DNA from: Pyrinomonadaceae bacterium
GTDB lineage: Bacteria > Acidobacteriota > Blastocatellia > Pyrinomonadales > Pyrinomonadaceae
NCBI GenBank assembly: GCA_019694395.1
Contig: JAIBCC010000033.1
Coordinates: forward strand, 1 to 62,064
DNA length: 62,064 bases
Reading direction: 5' to 3'
The notes beneath the pieces are model-generated. The model saw only the letters and a program-made list of their open reading frames with translations. It did not search any database and was not told the DNA's origin. Position 1 is the first letter of the stretch; every line of letters starts with the position of its first letter. The position numbers and the translations under genes were made by a program. This document shows positions 53,119-61,247 of the stretch, piece after piece.

Positions 53119-54282
53119 TCATTTGAATAATATTGATGGTTTTGAACGAGTAGCTTCGGCTAAAAATTTACGCGGAAATTCAGTCTTGTCTAATGTCCAA
53201 ATAACCCATTTTACTAAGTTTGGCGCAAATGCGGCTTGCCGCAAAATCTTACAAATTCGTAATCGTTTTCTGAATTTTTGATTGTGTAAATATTGATAAT
53301 TTTTTGTAATTATTTGGGCAGAATTATTACTTTCAATTGCATCTGCCAACACCGCTCCGCTTTCCATTGCCATCAGCATTCCGCTGCCGGTAAACGGATC
53401 AATAAATGCTCCGGCATCACCGATTGCCAAAAGATTTGGAGCAGGATTTAAATTCTTGACTCCAAAACCATCAATCGAAACCGCTAACCAATCAAAAAGC
53501 GGTTCAGCATTTTGCAAAGTTTCTTTTGCCCGCTGATTTTGAAAAATGACTTCGTGCAAGATTTGCTCAACATTTCCGCTGTATTCTTTAACAATTTCGG
53601 ATTTGATCAAAAAACAATGATTACCAGTCCCATTTTCAACGTAATTCAGTCCGCCATAACCGCCGCGAAAAAAATAAATCTCACAACGCCCTTTTTCCAT
53701 TTCAATATTTTTAAGATGCGCTTTGAAACCGACTAATTGATTTTTGATCTTTGATTTTTGATTTTTGATTTTGTTCGTCAGAACGCTTGCGCGACCTGTC
53801 GCATCAATTGTTAAATCGGCAACAAATTCATCCTGTTTGGTTTTAACTCCGCGAACTTCTTCATTTTCAATTAATAAACCGACAACCTGAGTTTCCTCTA
53901 AGACTTCGACTCCAACTTTTTTCGCTTGTTCTAAAAGCTGAAAGTCCATTTCAGCGCGGCTCAAACCCAGAGCGGTTTCATTTTCGCTAAACCATTTGCT
54001 TGGAACATTAACTGAATTTCCGTTTGGGTCATAAAATATCGTTTCTGCAATCCTTTCGCCATTTTGAGCAAACATTTGGTCTAAAACTCCAAGTTCCTTG
54101 AAATGAGCAAAACATTCAGGCGAAATAAATTCGCCGCACAGTTTATGGCGCGGAAATTTTTCACGTTCGATGAGTGTAACCGCAAATCCTTTATTTGCCA
54201 GCCGAATTGCTGCGCTCGTTCCGGCGGGACCTGCGCCGACGATTAGGATTTTCGGTTTTTGATTTTTAGTTTTTGATTGCAT
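53119..54282 (-). CDS. FAD-dependent geranylgeranyl-reductase-family oxidoreductase
   Basis: A 387-residue flavoprotein. The FAD-binding GxGxxG is GAGPAG near residues 16-21, followed by the acidic strand end LIERE and the family segment KLCGEFISPEC; the second FAD motif is AIGDAGAFIDPFTGSGMLMAMESG (about 287-310). Members reduce isoprenoid chains, or act on polyketides or other hydrophobic compounds. The substrate is unknown. Odd points: an N-terminal SKTKNQKPK and an internal KIKNQKSKIKNQ insertion (minus strand near 53737-53774), both of ATCAAAA repeat type. It diverges from the MBL-fold gene. Confidence 0.88.
   Translation of the reverse strand: MQSKTKNQKPKILIVGAGPAGTSAAIRLANKGFAVTLIEREKFPRHKLCGEFISPECFAHFKELGVLDQMFAQNGERIAETIFYDPNGNSVNVPSKWFSENETALGLSRAEMDFQLLEQAKKVGVEVLEETQVVGLLIENEEVRGVKTKQDEFVADLTIDATGRASVLTNKIKNQKSKIKNQLVGFKAHLKNIEMEKGRCEIYFFRGGYGGLNYVENGTGNHCFLIKSEIVKEYSGNVEQILHEVIFQNQRAKETLQNAEPLFDWLAVSIDGFGVKNLNPAPNLLAIGDAGAFIDPFTGSGMLMAMESGAVLADAIESNNSAQIITKNYQYLHNQKFRKRLRICKILRQAAFAPNLVKWVIWTLDKTEFPRKFLAEATRSKPSILFK
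53737..53774. repeat. ATCAAAA-type microsatellite inside the flavoprotein gene
   Basis: On the minus strand this consists of seven-base AAAATCA-like units, encoding NKIKNQKSKIKNQ between LTNK and LVGFKAH. It is the same sequence type as in moaA (40991-41028); a related spacer follows fumC (17893-17930). Confidence 0.65.
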
Positions 54283-54360
54283 CGAAAGTTTATCTTACAA
54301 TTTTTGAGGTTCTATTTCTTGCTAATTCGTGTATTTTACGTAATTTGTAGCAAAAATTTT

Positions 54361-55320
54361 ATGAAAGTTATTCCGATTGCTCTGCCAACTCCGTTTCTGG
54401 TCGGTGATGTCAATGTTTATGTCATAGATGACGAACCGCTGACGTTGATTGATACGGGACCAAAAACACCTGAGGCTATGAAAGCATTGCGTGAAGGCTT
54501 GTCGCGTCACGGAATCAAGCTTTCGGATATTCGTCGCATCGTTCTCACGCACGCACACGAAGATCATTGCGGATTGGTAAAAACGATTCGGGATGAGGCA
54601 AAAAACGCCGAGATTTTTGTTCACGGATGGGAAACTGGGCATCTTTTCGGACGTTTGGAACGCGAAGAACATCGAAATTTAATCCGCCGAGCCGGAGTTC
54701 CTGACGAAGTTTGGAACAAAATGCACGGTTTTTACGAAGATTTCCGGCTTTTGACCGATGCGCTTGCGGACGGCGAATTTTCATTGTTGGAAGATGAAGC
54801 GGAACTCGAATTTGCAAAGGGAACTTGGCGGATTTTGCACACGCCCGGACATACTCCCGGGTCTTGTTCATTTATCCGCGAAGCAAATCGCACTGTTATT
54901 GCCGGCGATTGTGTTTTGAAACGAATCACGCCGAATCCTGTCCTGTCGCTTGATCCGGTTGATTCAAACAAACGCTTTCATTCGTTGGCGGAATATTTAG
55001 TCAGTCTGGCAAAAGTCAGAAGTTATTCTCCAACATACGTTTACGGTGGACACGGCGAACCGATTACCGATTACGAAGAAATTTTCCACCGCTACATCCG
55101 AATGATTGATGAGCGTCAGGCAAAAGTTTTAAGTCTTTTGGACAAAAACGGAATGACAGCGTTTGAAATTGCGTTGAAACTTTTCCCGAATGCCATAAAT
55201 GATGATACACAACGATTTCTGGCAATTTCCGAAGCAGTTGGACACCTTGATTTTGCCGAATTGGAAGGGAAAGTTTTGGTTGAATTGAAAAACGGTGTAG
55301 AATTTTATCGAAAGTTTTAA
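54361..55320 (+). CDS. Metallo-beta-lactamase-fold hydrolase
   Basis: The ATG at 54361 (MKVIPIALPTPF) is chosen; the in-frame ATG at 54277 lies inside the divergent flavoprotein gene and adds a hydrophobic tail of 28 residues. The product has 319 residues. The metal motif HAHEDH is at His64-His69, followed by LHTPGHTPGSC, AGDCV and a YGGHGEPI loop giving the other ligands. A C-terminal winged-helix-like domain (about 240-319) with GMTAFEIALKLFP resembles the LACTB2/MBLAC group. Acts as hydrolase of ester-, thioester- or nucleic-acid-type substrates; the actual one is not evident. Confidence 0.9.
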   Translation: MKVIPIALPTPFLVGDVNVYVIDDEPLTLIDTGPKTPEAMKALREGLSRHGIKLSDIRRIVLTHAHEDHCGLVKTIRDEAKNAEIFVHGWETGHLFGRLEREEHRNLIRRAGVPDEVWNKMHGFYEDFRLLTDALADGEFSLLEDEAELEFAKGTWRILHTPGHTPGSCSFIREANRTVIAGDCVLKRITPNPVLSLDPVDSNKRFHSLAEYLVSLAKVRSYSPTYVYGGHGEPITDYEEIFHRYIRMIDERQAKVLSLLDKNGMTAFEIALKLFPNAINDDTQRFLAISEAVGHLDFAELEGKVLVELKNGVEFYRKF

Positions 55321-55328
55321 AGACATTT

Positions 55329-55370
55329 TTAACGCAAAAACTGCAAAGATTTCGCAAAGAACGCTAAGAT
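55329..55370. repeat. Single repeat arm of the CGCAAAGA type
   Basis: AACGCAAAAACTGCAAAG followed by TTTCGCAAAGAACGC resembles the left arm of the palindrome at 56244-56340, but no right arm follows. Probably a truncated copy. Confidence 0.5.
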
Positions 55371-55433
55371 TTTAATCATTTTTGCCTTTTACCTTTTTAC
55401 TTTTAACTTCAAAACCTGCCCCCTCCCAAATTT

Positions 55434-56240
55434 ATGAAATTTACAACGATTATTTTTCTTTTGATTTTTGCTTTTTCTTCCTACGGACAAGATACAGTTT
55501 CAAAATATGTCTGCTCAAATAACTCTATCGAACTGACTTTTTCCGCCGCCAATGATGGAAAATTTCGCTTCAAAACCCGCGAAAAAGACGAAAGTTTCGG
55601 TAAGACTTTTGCCACCAGACAAAATGCTTTCAACGAAAAAGTCTATCTGGAATGGCAAATCGGCTATGACGCTTTGGTCGAAGATGTCAAAAGCGGCAAG
55701 AAAACTACAAAGCTAACCCAAACAACATTTATCGCCTCAACCGGCAGAGAAAAATATCCGTATGAACTTTCAGAAATTTTGTTTGAATCAATCAAATGCG
55801 GACTGATTTTAATCAAAGATTTAGACAGATTAAGCGCGGAAATTAACTCTTACAACAACTTTTTTGACGGAAAAGAAATCGCTGTCGAAACAGCTTCAGG
55901 CGTTTTGTTCAACGGCGTTCCGTTTAAAGAAACCGCTATCAGATTGCCTACACTTTTTATGCCGCAAAATGATGGAACTTTGATCGAAACTTCGATCCAA
56001 AAACAACAATACGCCAGCGGTGTGCAGCCGATGATTTATTTCTGCATTCCGTTCAAATCCTTTGCCAACTGGAAAGATTTAGACGGTAAAAAATCGGTTA
56101 AAGGCAATGAATTGAAATACGTCATCAACAAAGAAAATTCGGAAGTGGTTTTGAATTTGTTTCGAGTTTTTGGAATGGCTTCAGCGCGGCATAAATTTGA
56201 TGTAGAGCAAATTTTGAAGACTTTGAAAAGATTGGTCTAA
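55434..56240 (+). CDS. Secreted protein of unknown function
   Basis: A 268-residue exported protein; residues 1-18 form a short signal peptide (FSSYGQ). The mature part is a mixed alpha/beta domain with a single pair of cysteines (VCSNN and IKCG) and no known motif. I do not recognise it. It is flanked by repeat arms on both sides (55329-55370 upstream, 56244-56340 downstream), stands alone on the plus strand and converges on phaR. Confidence 0.6.
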   Translation: MKFTTIIFLLIFAFSSYGQDTVSKYVCSNNSIELTFSAANDGKFRFKTREKDESFGKTFATRQNAFNEKVYLEWQIGYDALVEDVKSGKKTTKLTQTTFIASTGREKYPYELSEILFESIKCGLILIKDLDRLSAEINSYNNFFDGKEIAVETASGVLFNGVPFKETAIRLPTLFMPQNDGTLIETSIQKQQYASGVQPMIYFCIPFKSFANWKDLDGKKSVKGNELKYVINKENSEVVLNLFRVFGMASARHKFDVEQILKTLKRLV

Positions 56241-56243
56241 TAT

Positions 56244-56340
56244 TTAACGCAAAGACGCAGAGAAGCAAAGACGCAAAGGGTTAAAGTAATAAACACAACT
56301 ACTTTAAAAATCTTTGTCCCTTCGCGGACTTTGCGTTAAA
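56244..56340. repeat. Intergenic palindrome, CGCAAAGA type
   Basis: The left arm AACGCAAAGACGCAGAG (from 56245) and right arm CTTCGCGGACTTTGCGTT (to 56338) are inverted copies around an AT-rich spacer with an inner TTAAAGTAAT/ACTTTAAA pair. It lies between two convergent genes. Confidence 0.75.
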
Positions 56341-56341
56341 T

Positions 56342-56827
56342 CTATTCCTTTTCTTCTTTATCCTTTGTTTTACCAGTCAAAATTTCCCGCATTACCTCTG
56401 CGCCCGGAATTAATTTTTCCCACATTTGCGGGGCTTGTGAAGCCATTTCGAGCATTGTGCGGAAGCGATTATTAAATTCTTCTTTAGTTTTCAGATACGC
56501 GTCAAAGCTGGCGGAAAGATGATTGGTGAAAAAGTCCTGCACGGATTCTTCGCGTGAACGCAGGAGCTGGAACAAAAAAGGTGTTGGCAAGATACTTTTT
56601 TTGTCCTTTTCTTCTTCTAAAATTAATTGGATCAGAACGGCTTTTGTCACATCTTCTTTGGTGGTCGAATCCACAACTTTGATGTCCTGTCCGTCCTGAA
56701 CGAGTTTTATCAAATCCTGATAATTAACATAAGTTTGCGTTTCGGTATTATAAAGCCGACGGTTGCCGTAGCGTTTGATAATTAATGTGTCGGGCGATTC
56801 ATTTGGAACTTTTTTCTTGCGTGCCAT
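56342..56827 (-). CDS. phaR: Polyhydroxyalkanoate synthesis regulator PhaR
   Basis: The ATG at 56827 (MARKKK) is preferred to a TTG three codons earlier. The product has 161 residues. The PHA accumulation regulator DNA-binding domain spans about 10-72: IIKRYGNRRLYNTETQTYV, then DIKVVDSTTKEDVTKAVL. The PhaR family represses phasin genes until polymer granules titrate it off DNA. The C-terminal half is helical with LFQLLRSREESVQDFFTNHL. It diverges from the phasin gene at 57124, with a palindromic candidate operator in between. Confidence 0.93.
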   Translation of the reverse strand: MARKKKVPNESPDTLIIKRYGNRRLYNTETQTYVNYQDLIKLVQDGQDIKVVDSTTKEDVTKAVLIQLILEEEKDKKSILPTPFLFQLLRSREESVQDFFTNHLSASFDAYLKTKEEFNNRFRTMLEMASQAPQMWEKLIPGAEVMREILTGKTKDKEEKE

Positions 56828-57001
56828 ACTTCCCAAAATTTATCACAAATGCGTGAGAATTACGAGGATTTTCTGCTAAACCATTCTTTTTTAAAGTGAT
56901 AAATCTTTTTGCGTTTGCGAATTGAATTTCAAGTTGTTTTGCACTATTTTAACTATTTTTCAGTTTGTATATTATTGATTAACTTAGTGGTTATGAATTT
57001 C

Positions 57002-57019
57002 TTTTCGCAAATGCGAAAA
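57002..57019. promoter_or_regulatory. Candidate PhaR operator (palindrome)
   Basis: TTTTCGCA-AA-TGCGAAAA is a perfect 8-bp inverted repeat ending six bases before the -35 box of the phasin gene. Related TTTGCG units lie at 56908-56919 on the phaR side. The location between phaR and a phasin gene fits a PhaR site, but the link is inference. Confidence 0.55.
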
Positions 57020-57025
57020 TTTTAC

Positions 57026-57054
57026 TTGACAAAGATATTTTTTAGCTTTATTCT
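57026..57054 (+). promoter_or_regulatory. Housekeeping-type promoter of the phasin gene
   Basis: TTGACA (57026-57031), a 17-base spacer and TATTCT (57049-57054); 69 bases remain to the ATG at 57124. Confidence 0.65.
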
Positions 57055-57123
57055 CAATTTAACGATTAAGGGAAGGAACTTAATTAAACGAATTTATTGA
57101 TAAAGATTTTTAGGAGAAAGATT

Positions 57124-57708
57124 ATGAAAAAAGCTACCGAAATGAACAAAGTTGTTGAATTAACCCAAGACACTGCCAAAGCTACTTTAGATGCAACCGT
57201 TGGAACTGCTAAATTGGCTGAAGATTCGATTCAAGGTCTTTATAAAGTTGGTTATGATATGAACGCTGCCGGTTTGAAAGTTGCCAAAGGATATTGGGAC
57301 GCACTTTCAAGCATCCGCAACGAATGGATCAATCTGTTTGAGCAAACAGGTGAAAAAGCAGTTGATTCAATCGGTGCTTTGAACAGCATCGAAGTTCCTT
57401 TTCAAAAAGAAATGAATGAATTTGGTGCAAACTTTTATGCTCAAGGCGAAAAAGTTTTCAATATGGCTGCCGATCAAGTTAAAGCCGTTACTAAGAATGT
57501 AACCGCTCAATTTGAAAAAGTTACCGCAACGGCTACCAAAGAAGCTAAAAAAGCTACTGAAAACGTTTCTGCAAAAGCTGAAAAAGCAACCGAAAAAGCT
57601 GCTAAAGTTACCAAAGATGTAGTTGCAACCGCTGAAAATGTTGCCGAAAAAGCAACCGCTAAAGTTGAAGATGCAGCCGCTAAAGCTAAAAAAGCAACCG
57701 CTAAGTAA
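57124..57708 (+). CDS. phaP: Phasin (PHA granule surface protein)
   Basis: The ATG at 57124 is preceded by AGGAGA; the frame opening at 57097 is unlikely. The product has 194 residues. Residues 1-120 form the helical phasin_2-type region (LYKVGYDMNAAGLKVAKGYWD, EQTGEKAVDSIG). The last 75 residues are a low-complexity Lys/Ala/Thr/Val tail with repeated EKATEKAAK-like units, reminiscent of histone-H1-like or PhaM tails that may touch DNA or the granule. The gene faces phaR, which supports the phasin call, and is followed by a strong terminator. Confidence 0.85.
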   Translation: MKKATEMNKVVELTQDTAKATLDATVGTAKLAEDSIQGLYKVGYDMNAAGLKVAKGYWDALSSIRNEWINLFEQTGEKAVDSIGALNSIEVPFQKEMNEFGANFYAQGEKVFNMAADQVKAVTKNVTAQFEKVTATATKEAKKATENVSAKAEKATEKAAKVTKDVVATAENVAEKATAKVEDAAAKAKKATAK

Positions 57709-57755
57709 ATAAGTCAAAAGGCAAAAGTTGTCTTGTATCCTGATAAAAATTGACC

Positions 57756-57794
57756 GTAGCCTTGAAGTTGAAATATACTCAAGGCTACTTTTGT
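57756..57794 (+). terminator. Terminator of the phasin gene
   Basis: A perfect 10-bp stem, GTAGCCTTGA / TCAAGGCTAC, is followed by TTTTGT. Confidence 0.85.
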
Positions 57795-57881
57795 ATAAAG
57801 GTCATCAAACATTAAACTTAATTTGGAAAATGATTTGAAGGATTTGTGAAAACGAATGCTTCAATTTTGCATCTAAAAATT

Positions 57882-58508
57882 ATGCCGAGAGCAAAAAAAG
57901 AAGATAAAAAAGAAGAACCGAAAGCCACAAGCTCCGCGTCGAGTGAGCCAAGTGCGGCTTTTGGCGGAATCCCGACCGACTGGGCAACTGCGGTTGTTAA
58001 TCAGCTTGTCGAAGCGCAAAAAATGTGGCTCGAATTAGTTACCAAACAGAATCAGCTTGTTTTCAAAACCGTTGCGGAAGTTTCGGGAATGGCGAACAAC
58101 GCGCCGACCGAAGCATTAGCGGCTTGGGCAAAACAAGGAATGGAAGGATTTGTCGAAGCGCAAAAGAAATGGTCGGAAATTGCAATGGCGCAAAGCACAC
58201 AATTAATGAGTGCCGTTCAATCCGGCGCAAATTTCGCTGATCCTGCCGTGCTTGGCGGATTACAGGCGACTGCCGGACAAGGGCTTGAAACCATCGTCAA
58301 AATGCGGATGGCGTGGCTCGATTTTGCTGCCCAACAAAACGCACAGATCTTGGATTCATTGAAACAAAGCCTGAATCTTGACGACAGCAATCCGGCGGCG
58401 ATGCTCGCCAATTTTGCTCAATCAACGATGACGAGCTATGTCGAAATCCAAAAACGCTGGCTTGATATGGCGATGCAGTTGCCTTTTTTGAATAACGAGA
58501 AGAAATAG
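57882..58508 (+). CDS. Phasin-like / PHA-synthase-subunit-like protein with internal repeats
   Basis: The ATG at 57882 (MPRAKKEDKKEE) is chosen over a GTG at 57846. The product has 208 residues: a charged, Ser-rich N-terminal tail (1-35), then an all-helical region. Four related segments recur at intervals of about 45 residues: LVEAQKMWLELVTKQ, FVEAQKKWSEIAMAQ, IVKMRMAWLDFAAQQ and YVEIQKRWLDMAMQ. This amphipathic pattern fits a granule-coating phasin or a PhaE-type PHA synthase partner; no PhaC is in the window to decide. It lies downstream of phasin, with its own leader region. Confidence 0.7.
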   Translation: MPRAKKEDKKEEPKATSSASSEPSAAFGGIPTDWATAVVNQLVEAQKMWLELVTKQNQLVFKTVAEVSGMANNAPTEALAAWAKQGMEGFVEAQKKWSEIAMAQSTQLMSAVQSGANFADPAVLGGLQATAGQGLETIVKMRMAWLDFAAQQNAQILDSLKQSLNLDDSNPAAMLANFAQSTMTSYVEIQKRWLDMAMQLPFLNNEKK

Positions 58509-58513
58509 ATTTA

Positions 58514-58591
58514 TTTGCCCGCGAAAAACGCGAAACATACGAAAATAAAGACAAATTTTTCGCGTCCTTTAGCGTATTTCGCGGGCAAAAA
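58514..58591. repeat. Intergenic palindrome, CGCGAAA type
   Basis: The left arm TTGCCCGCGAAAAACGCGAA (from 58515) and right arm TTAGCGTATTTCGCGGGCAA (to 58588) pair almost end to end. It lies between the phasin-like gene and the GNAT gene. Confidence 0.8.
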
Positions 58592-58599
58592 TAAAAATA

Positions 58600-59166
58600 A
58601 TGGCGAAACAAACAACTTCAAAAAGAAATTATCCTTGGTCAACCGTAATTGACGGTAAAACTTACACTTTGCGTCTGATGACGGCAAAAGATAAAAAGGC
58701 GATGCTAGATTTCGCCCGGAAATTGCCCGAAGACGATTTACTGTTTTTGGCGATTGATATTACCGAAGAAGACGCGGTTGATAATTGGATCGAAAATATC
58801 GAAAAAGGTCGCTTGCACACGATTTTGGTCGAATGCGAAGGGAAATTGGTCGGACACGGCAGCTTGATTCACGAAGAACAAGTCTGGACGCGGCATCTCG
58901 GCGGAATGATTCTTTTGCTTGGGCGCGAAACTCGCGGAAAAGGTTTGGGCAACATTTTAGCCGGCGAACTTTTCGGCAAAGCGGAAGAATTAGGTTTGCG
59001 AAAAGTAATGGCTCGAATGGCGGCGACGCAAAAAGGCGCAATTCAGGTTTTCGAAAAATTAGGCTTCAAAGCTGAAGCTCTTTTGACCGATTGCGTGATT
59101 GACCGCAAAGACAAAACACACGACTTAATTATTATGTCGTATGATGTTACGGGATTTAATGTGTAG
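58600..59166 (+). CDS. GNAT-family N-acetyltransferase
   Basis: A 188-residue acetyltransferase. The acetyl-CoA loop is RETRGKGLGNILAGELF (about 108-124), followed by KVMARMAATQKGAIQVFEKLGF and a beta strand in the closing HDLIIMSYDV. The substrate is unknown. The ATG lies eight bases after the palindrome at 58514-58591, and the gene is followed by the left arm of the ORF cassette at 59173, so it is framed by the same repeat family on both sides. Confidence 0.85.
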   Translation: MAKQTTSKRNYPWSTVIDGKTYTLRLMTAKDKKAMLDFARKLPEDDLLFLAIDITEEDAVDNWIENIEKGRLHTILVECEGKLVGHGSLIHEEQVWTRHLGGMILLLGRETRGKGLGNILAGELFGKAEELGLRKVMARMAATQKGAIQVFEKLGFKAEALLTDCVIDRKDKTHDLIIMSYDVTGFNV

Positions 59167-59172
59167 GGTTTT

Positions 59173-59202
59173 GCCCGCGAAAGACGCGAAAAGACGCGAA
59201 AA
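59173..59202 (+). repeat. Left inverted repeat of the 59.2-59.8 kb cassette
   Basis: A 30-base unit beginning GCCCGCGAAAGACGCG and continuing as AAAAGACGCGAAAA. It is the exact reverse complement of 59756-59785. It ends six bases before the ATG at 59209. Confidence 0.85.
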
Positions 59203-59208
59203 AGTAAG

Positions 59209-59754
59209 ATGGAAATTGGACAAAAATTCAACAAACTAACTTTGAAAGAGTATTTCTTTTACATCGAAAATTATAAGAAATACATAGATTTCAACACGCT
59301 TGGAATTTATCGTTCAATTCTCGAAAATGAAAAGTTAAGTTTGTCAGAAAAAATCGAAGTTCGGGATTATGCGAATCAATTTTTTCAAAAAAACTTTGAC
59401 TTTTTGCAAATAAAAGACCCATTTACTTTTTTTGGACTTTCAACTTTGGGCGTTAACTTAACCATTGCTGATGAAAGACAGTTTTGGAATGAAATTAGGA
59501 AGAATCAGGAAATGATTCTTAAAGAGAAGAAAATCAAACATCGGAATTTTGGAGTTTATTCAAAACATAGTTGCGGCTACGAAACTTGTAATTTGAATGG
59601 CTTAATGATTCGGCAAGGTTCATTTTGGACTGAACACGAAATGAAATTTGACTCCAATAAAAACCGATGGTGTGCGAAATTAAATTCTTTGCGAAACAAA
59701 AAAAGTAGAAAAAAGGAAAAGAAAATCATCCAAGAGTTAATTGAAATCGAATAA
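59209..59754 (+). CDS. Hypothetical protein fitted between perfect inverted repeats
   Basis: A 181-residue soluble, mostly helical protein, rich in Lys/Glu/Asn/Phe; I do not recognise a family. A CGYETCN motif (residues about 122-128) and a basic C-terminus (RNKKSRKKEKK) are the only notable features; DNA or RNA binding is possible but unproven. The coding region is visibly much richer in A+T than both neighbours. It begins six bases after the left arm and its stop codon ends one base before the right arm of a perfect 30-bp inverted repeat, so the ORF is the whole content of the cassette. This suggests a transferable unit. Confidence 0.65.
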   Translation: MEIGQKFNKLTLKEYFFYIENYKKYIDFNTLGIYRSILENEKLSLSEKIEVRDYANQFFQKNFDFLQIKDPFTFFGLSTLGVNLTIADERQFWNEIRKNQEMILKEKKIKHRNFGVYSKHSCGYETCNLNGLMIRQGSFWTEHEMKFDSNKNRWCAKLNSLRNKKSRKKEKKIIQELIEIE

Positions 59755-59755
59755 A

Positions 59756-59785
59756 TTTTCGCGTCTTTTCGCGTCTTTCGCGGGC
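59756..59785 (-). repeat. Right inverted repeat of the 59.2-59.8 kb cassette
   Basis: Exact reverse complement of 59173-59202 (TTTTCGCGTCTTTTCGCG, then TCTTTCGCGGGC). It starts two bases after the last base of the stop codon and ends 13 bases before the WS/DGAT start. Confidence 0.85.
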
Positions 59786-59798
59786 TAACAAAAAAAAT

Positions 59799-61241
59799 AT
59801 GAGTCAACCTGAATTAAATCGTCGTTTAACCACACTGGATTCGGTTTTTCTTTACCTTGAAAAGCCCGAATCGCCGTTGCACATTGGCGGGACGAGCATT
59901 TTTGACGGACAAATTTCCTACGACGAGGTTGTTCAACATATCGCGGATCGTCTGCATCTGGTTCCGCGTTATTTGCAAAAAGTTGTGCCTGATCCTTTCA
60001 ATCTCGGGCATCCGACCTGGGAAACTGAAGAAAATTTTGAGATTACAAAACATATTTTCAAAGTCGAACAAGACAAACCGCTCACACAAAACGAGTTGAT
60101 GGCACACGCCGGAAAAGTTTTGACGGGCGTGATGGACAGGGCAAAACCGCTTTGGGAAATTCACATCGTCGAAAATGTCGAAGGCAATCGTTCCGCAATG
60201 ATTTCCAAGATTCATCATTGTATGGTTGACGGAATTTCGGGCGTTGATTTGATGAAAATCCTCTTCGATATTTCGCCGAAATCTGCTCCGCCACCGCCAA
60301 AACCCGAACCGAAAAGCGAAAAACCGAAAAAGGATGCGACACAGGTTTTCTTTGATTCATTGCTCGGTTCAATGCAGGAAGGGATGAATCGTTTTGTCGA
60401 ATTACAGCAAGGGATTTTGCAATTGACGCAGACCTTTGCCCAAAATCCGCAGATGATCGGCGCAGTTCCTTTGATGGCGGAAAATCTTCCGGCGGCGACC
60501 ACACCCGCCCCGTTTTTGCCGTTCAATAAAAATTGCGGCGGCGTTCGGCAGCTTGCCTGGACGGAGTTTTCTTTTGCCGAATCCCGCGCGATTCGCGGAA
60601 ATTTGAACGGCAGCGTCAACGACGTGGTTTTAACGATTTTAGTAATGGCGATTGCGCGTTACAGCGAGCTGCACGGCGTTGAAACCAAAAAGAATTTTGT
60701 GCGGTTTATGGTTCCGGTTTCGCTTCGCCAAAAAGAACAGCGCGGCGCACTGGGTAATCTGATTTCGATTTTACCGGTGGAAATTCCTTTGGATATTAAA
60801 GACCCGATTAAACTTTTCAAACACGTCAATCACAAAACAGGTTTGATGAAAGCGACGCAAATGGCTTCGGGATTGGGAATGGTCGGAGCGGTTTTCGGAA
60901 TGATGCCCGCGCCTGTGCAATCCGCGCTCGGAGCGATTTTGAATTCGCCTTTCCCTGTTTTTAACACGGTAGCAACCAATGTTCCTGGTCCGCAAGTCCC
61001 CCTCTATATGACCGGAAAACGGATGATCGCCCAATATCCGTTTGTGCCGATTGGCTACAATCTGGGAATGGGAACGGCGATTTTTAGTTACGACCAAAAG
61101 CTCTTTTTCGGCATCGGAGCAGATACGGACGCAATGGCTGACGTTGATAAATTTAAGGAAATTTTGGATGAATGCTTTGTCGAATTAAGAGAAAAAGCAG
61201 GAGTTGAAGCAATGGACAAAGTAATGTCCGCCAAAAGTTAG
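59799..61241 (+). CDS. Wax ester synthase / diacylglycerol acyltransferase (WS/DGAT)
   Basis: A 480-residue acyl-CoA-dependent acyltransferase making wax esters or triacylglycerol. The catalytic HHxxxDG is His139-His140 ... Asp144-Gly145 (KIHHCMVDGISG). Other family parts are LDSVFLYLEKPESPLHIGG at the start, PLWEIHIVE, the NDVVLTILVMAI helix and VPGPQVPLYMTGK near residue 405. The length is normal. It sits close to PhaR and phasins, so both polyester and neutral-lipid storage seem encoded together. It lies immediately after the inverted-repeat cassette. Confidence 0.94.
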   Translation: MSQPELNRRLTTLDSVFLYLEKPESPLHIGGTSIFDGQISYDEVVQHIADRLHLVPRYLQKVVPDPFNLGHPTWETEENFEITKHIFKVEQDKPLTQNELMAHAGKVLTGVMDRAKPLWEIHIVENVEGNRSAMISKIHHCMVDGISGVDLMKILFDISPKSAPPPPKPEPKSEKPKKDATQVFFDSLLGSMQEGMNRFVELQQGILQLTQTFAQNPQMIGAVPLMAENLPAATTPAPFLPFNKNCGGVRQLAWTEFSFAESRAIRGNLNGSVNDVVLTILVMAIARYSELHGVETKKNFVRFMVPVSLRQKEQRGALGNLISILPVEIPLDIKDPIKLFKHVNHKTGLMKATQMASGLGMVGAVFGMMPAPVQSALGAILNSPFPVFNTVATNVPGPQVPLYMTGKRMIAQYPFVPIGYNLGMGTAIFSYDQKLFFGIGADTDAMADVDKFKEILDECFVELREKAGVEAMDKVMSAKS

Positions 61242-61247
61242 ATTATT

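Noticed and set aside
57367..57717. Minus-strand Cys/Phe-rich ORF opposite the phasin gene
   Set aside because: It is the mirror of the low-complexity Lys/Ala codons of the phasin tail; it has no start signal and biased composition.
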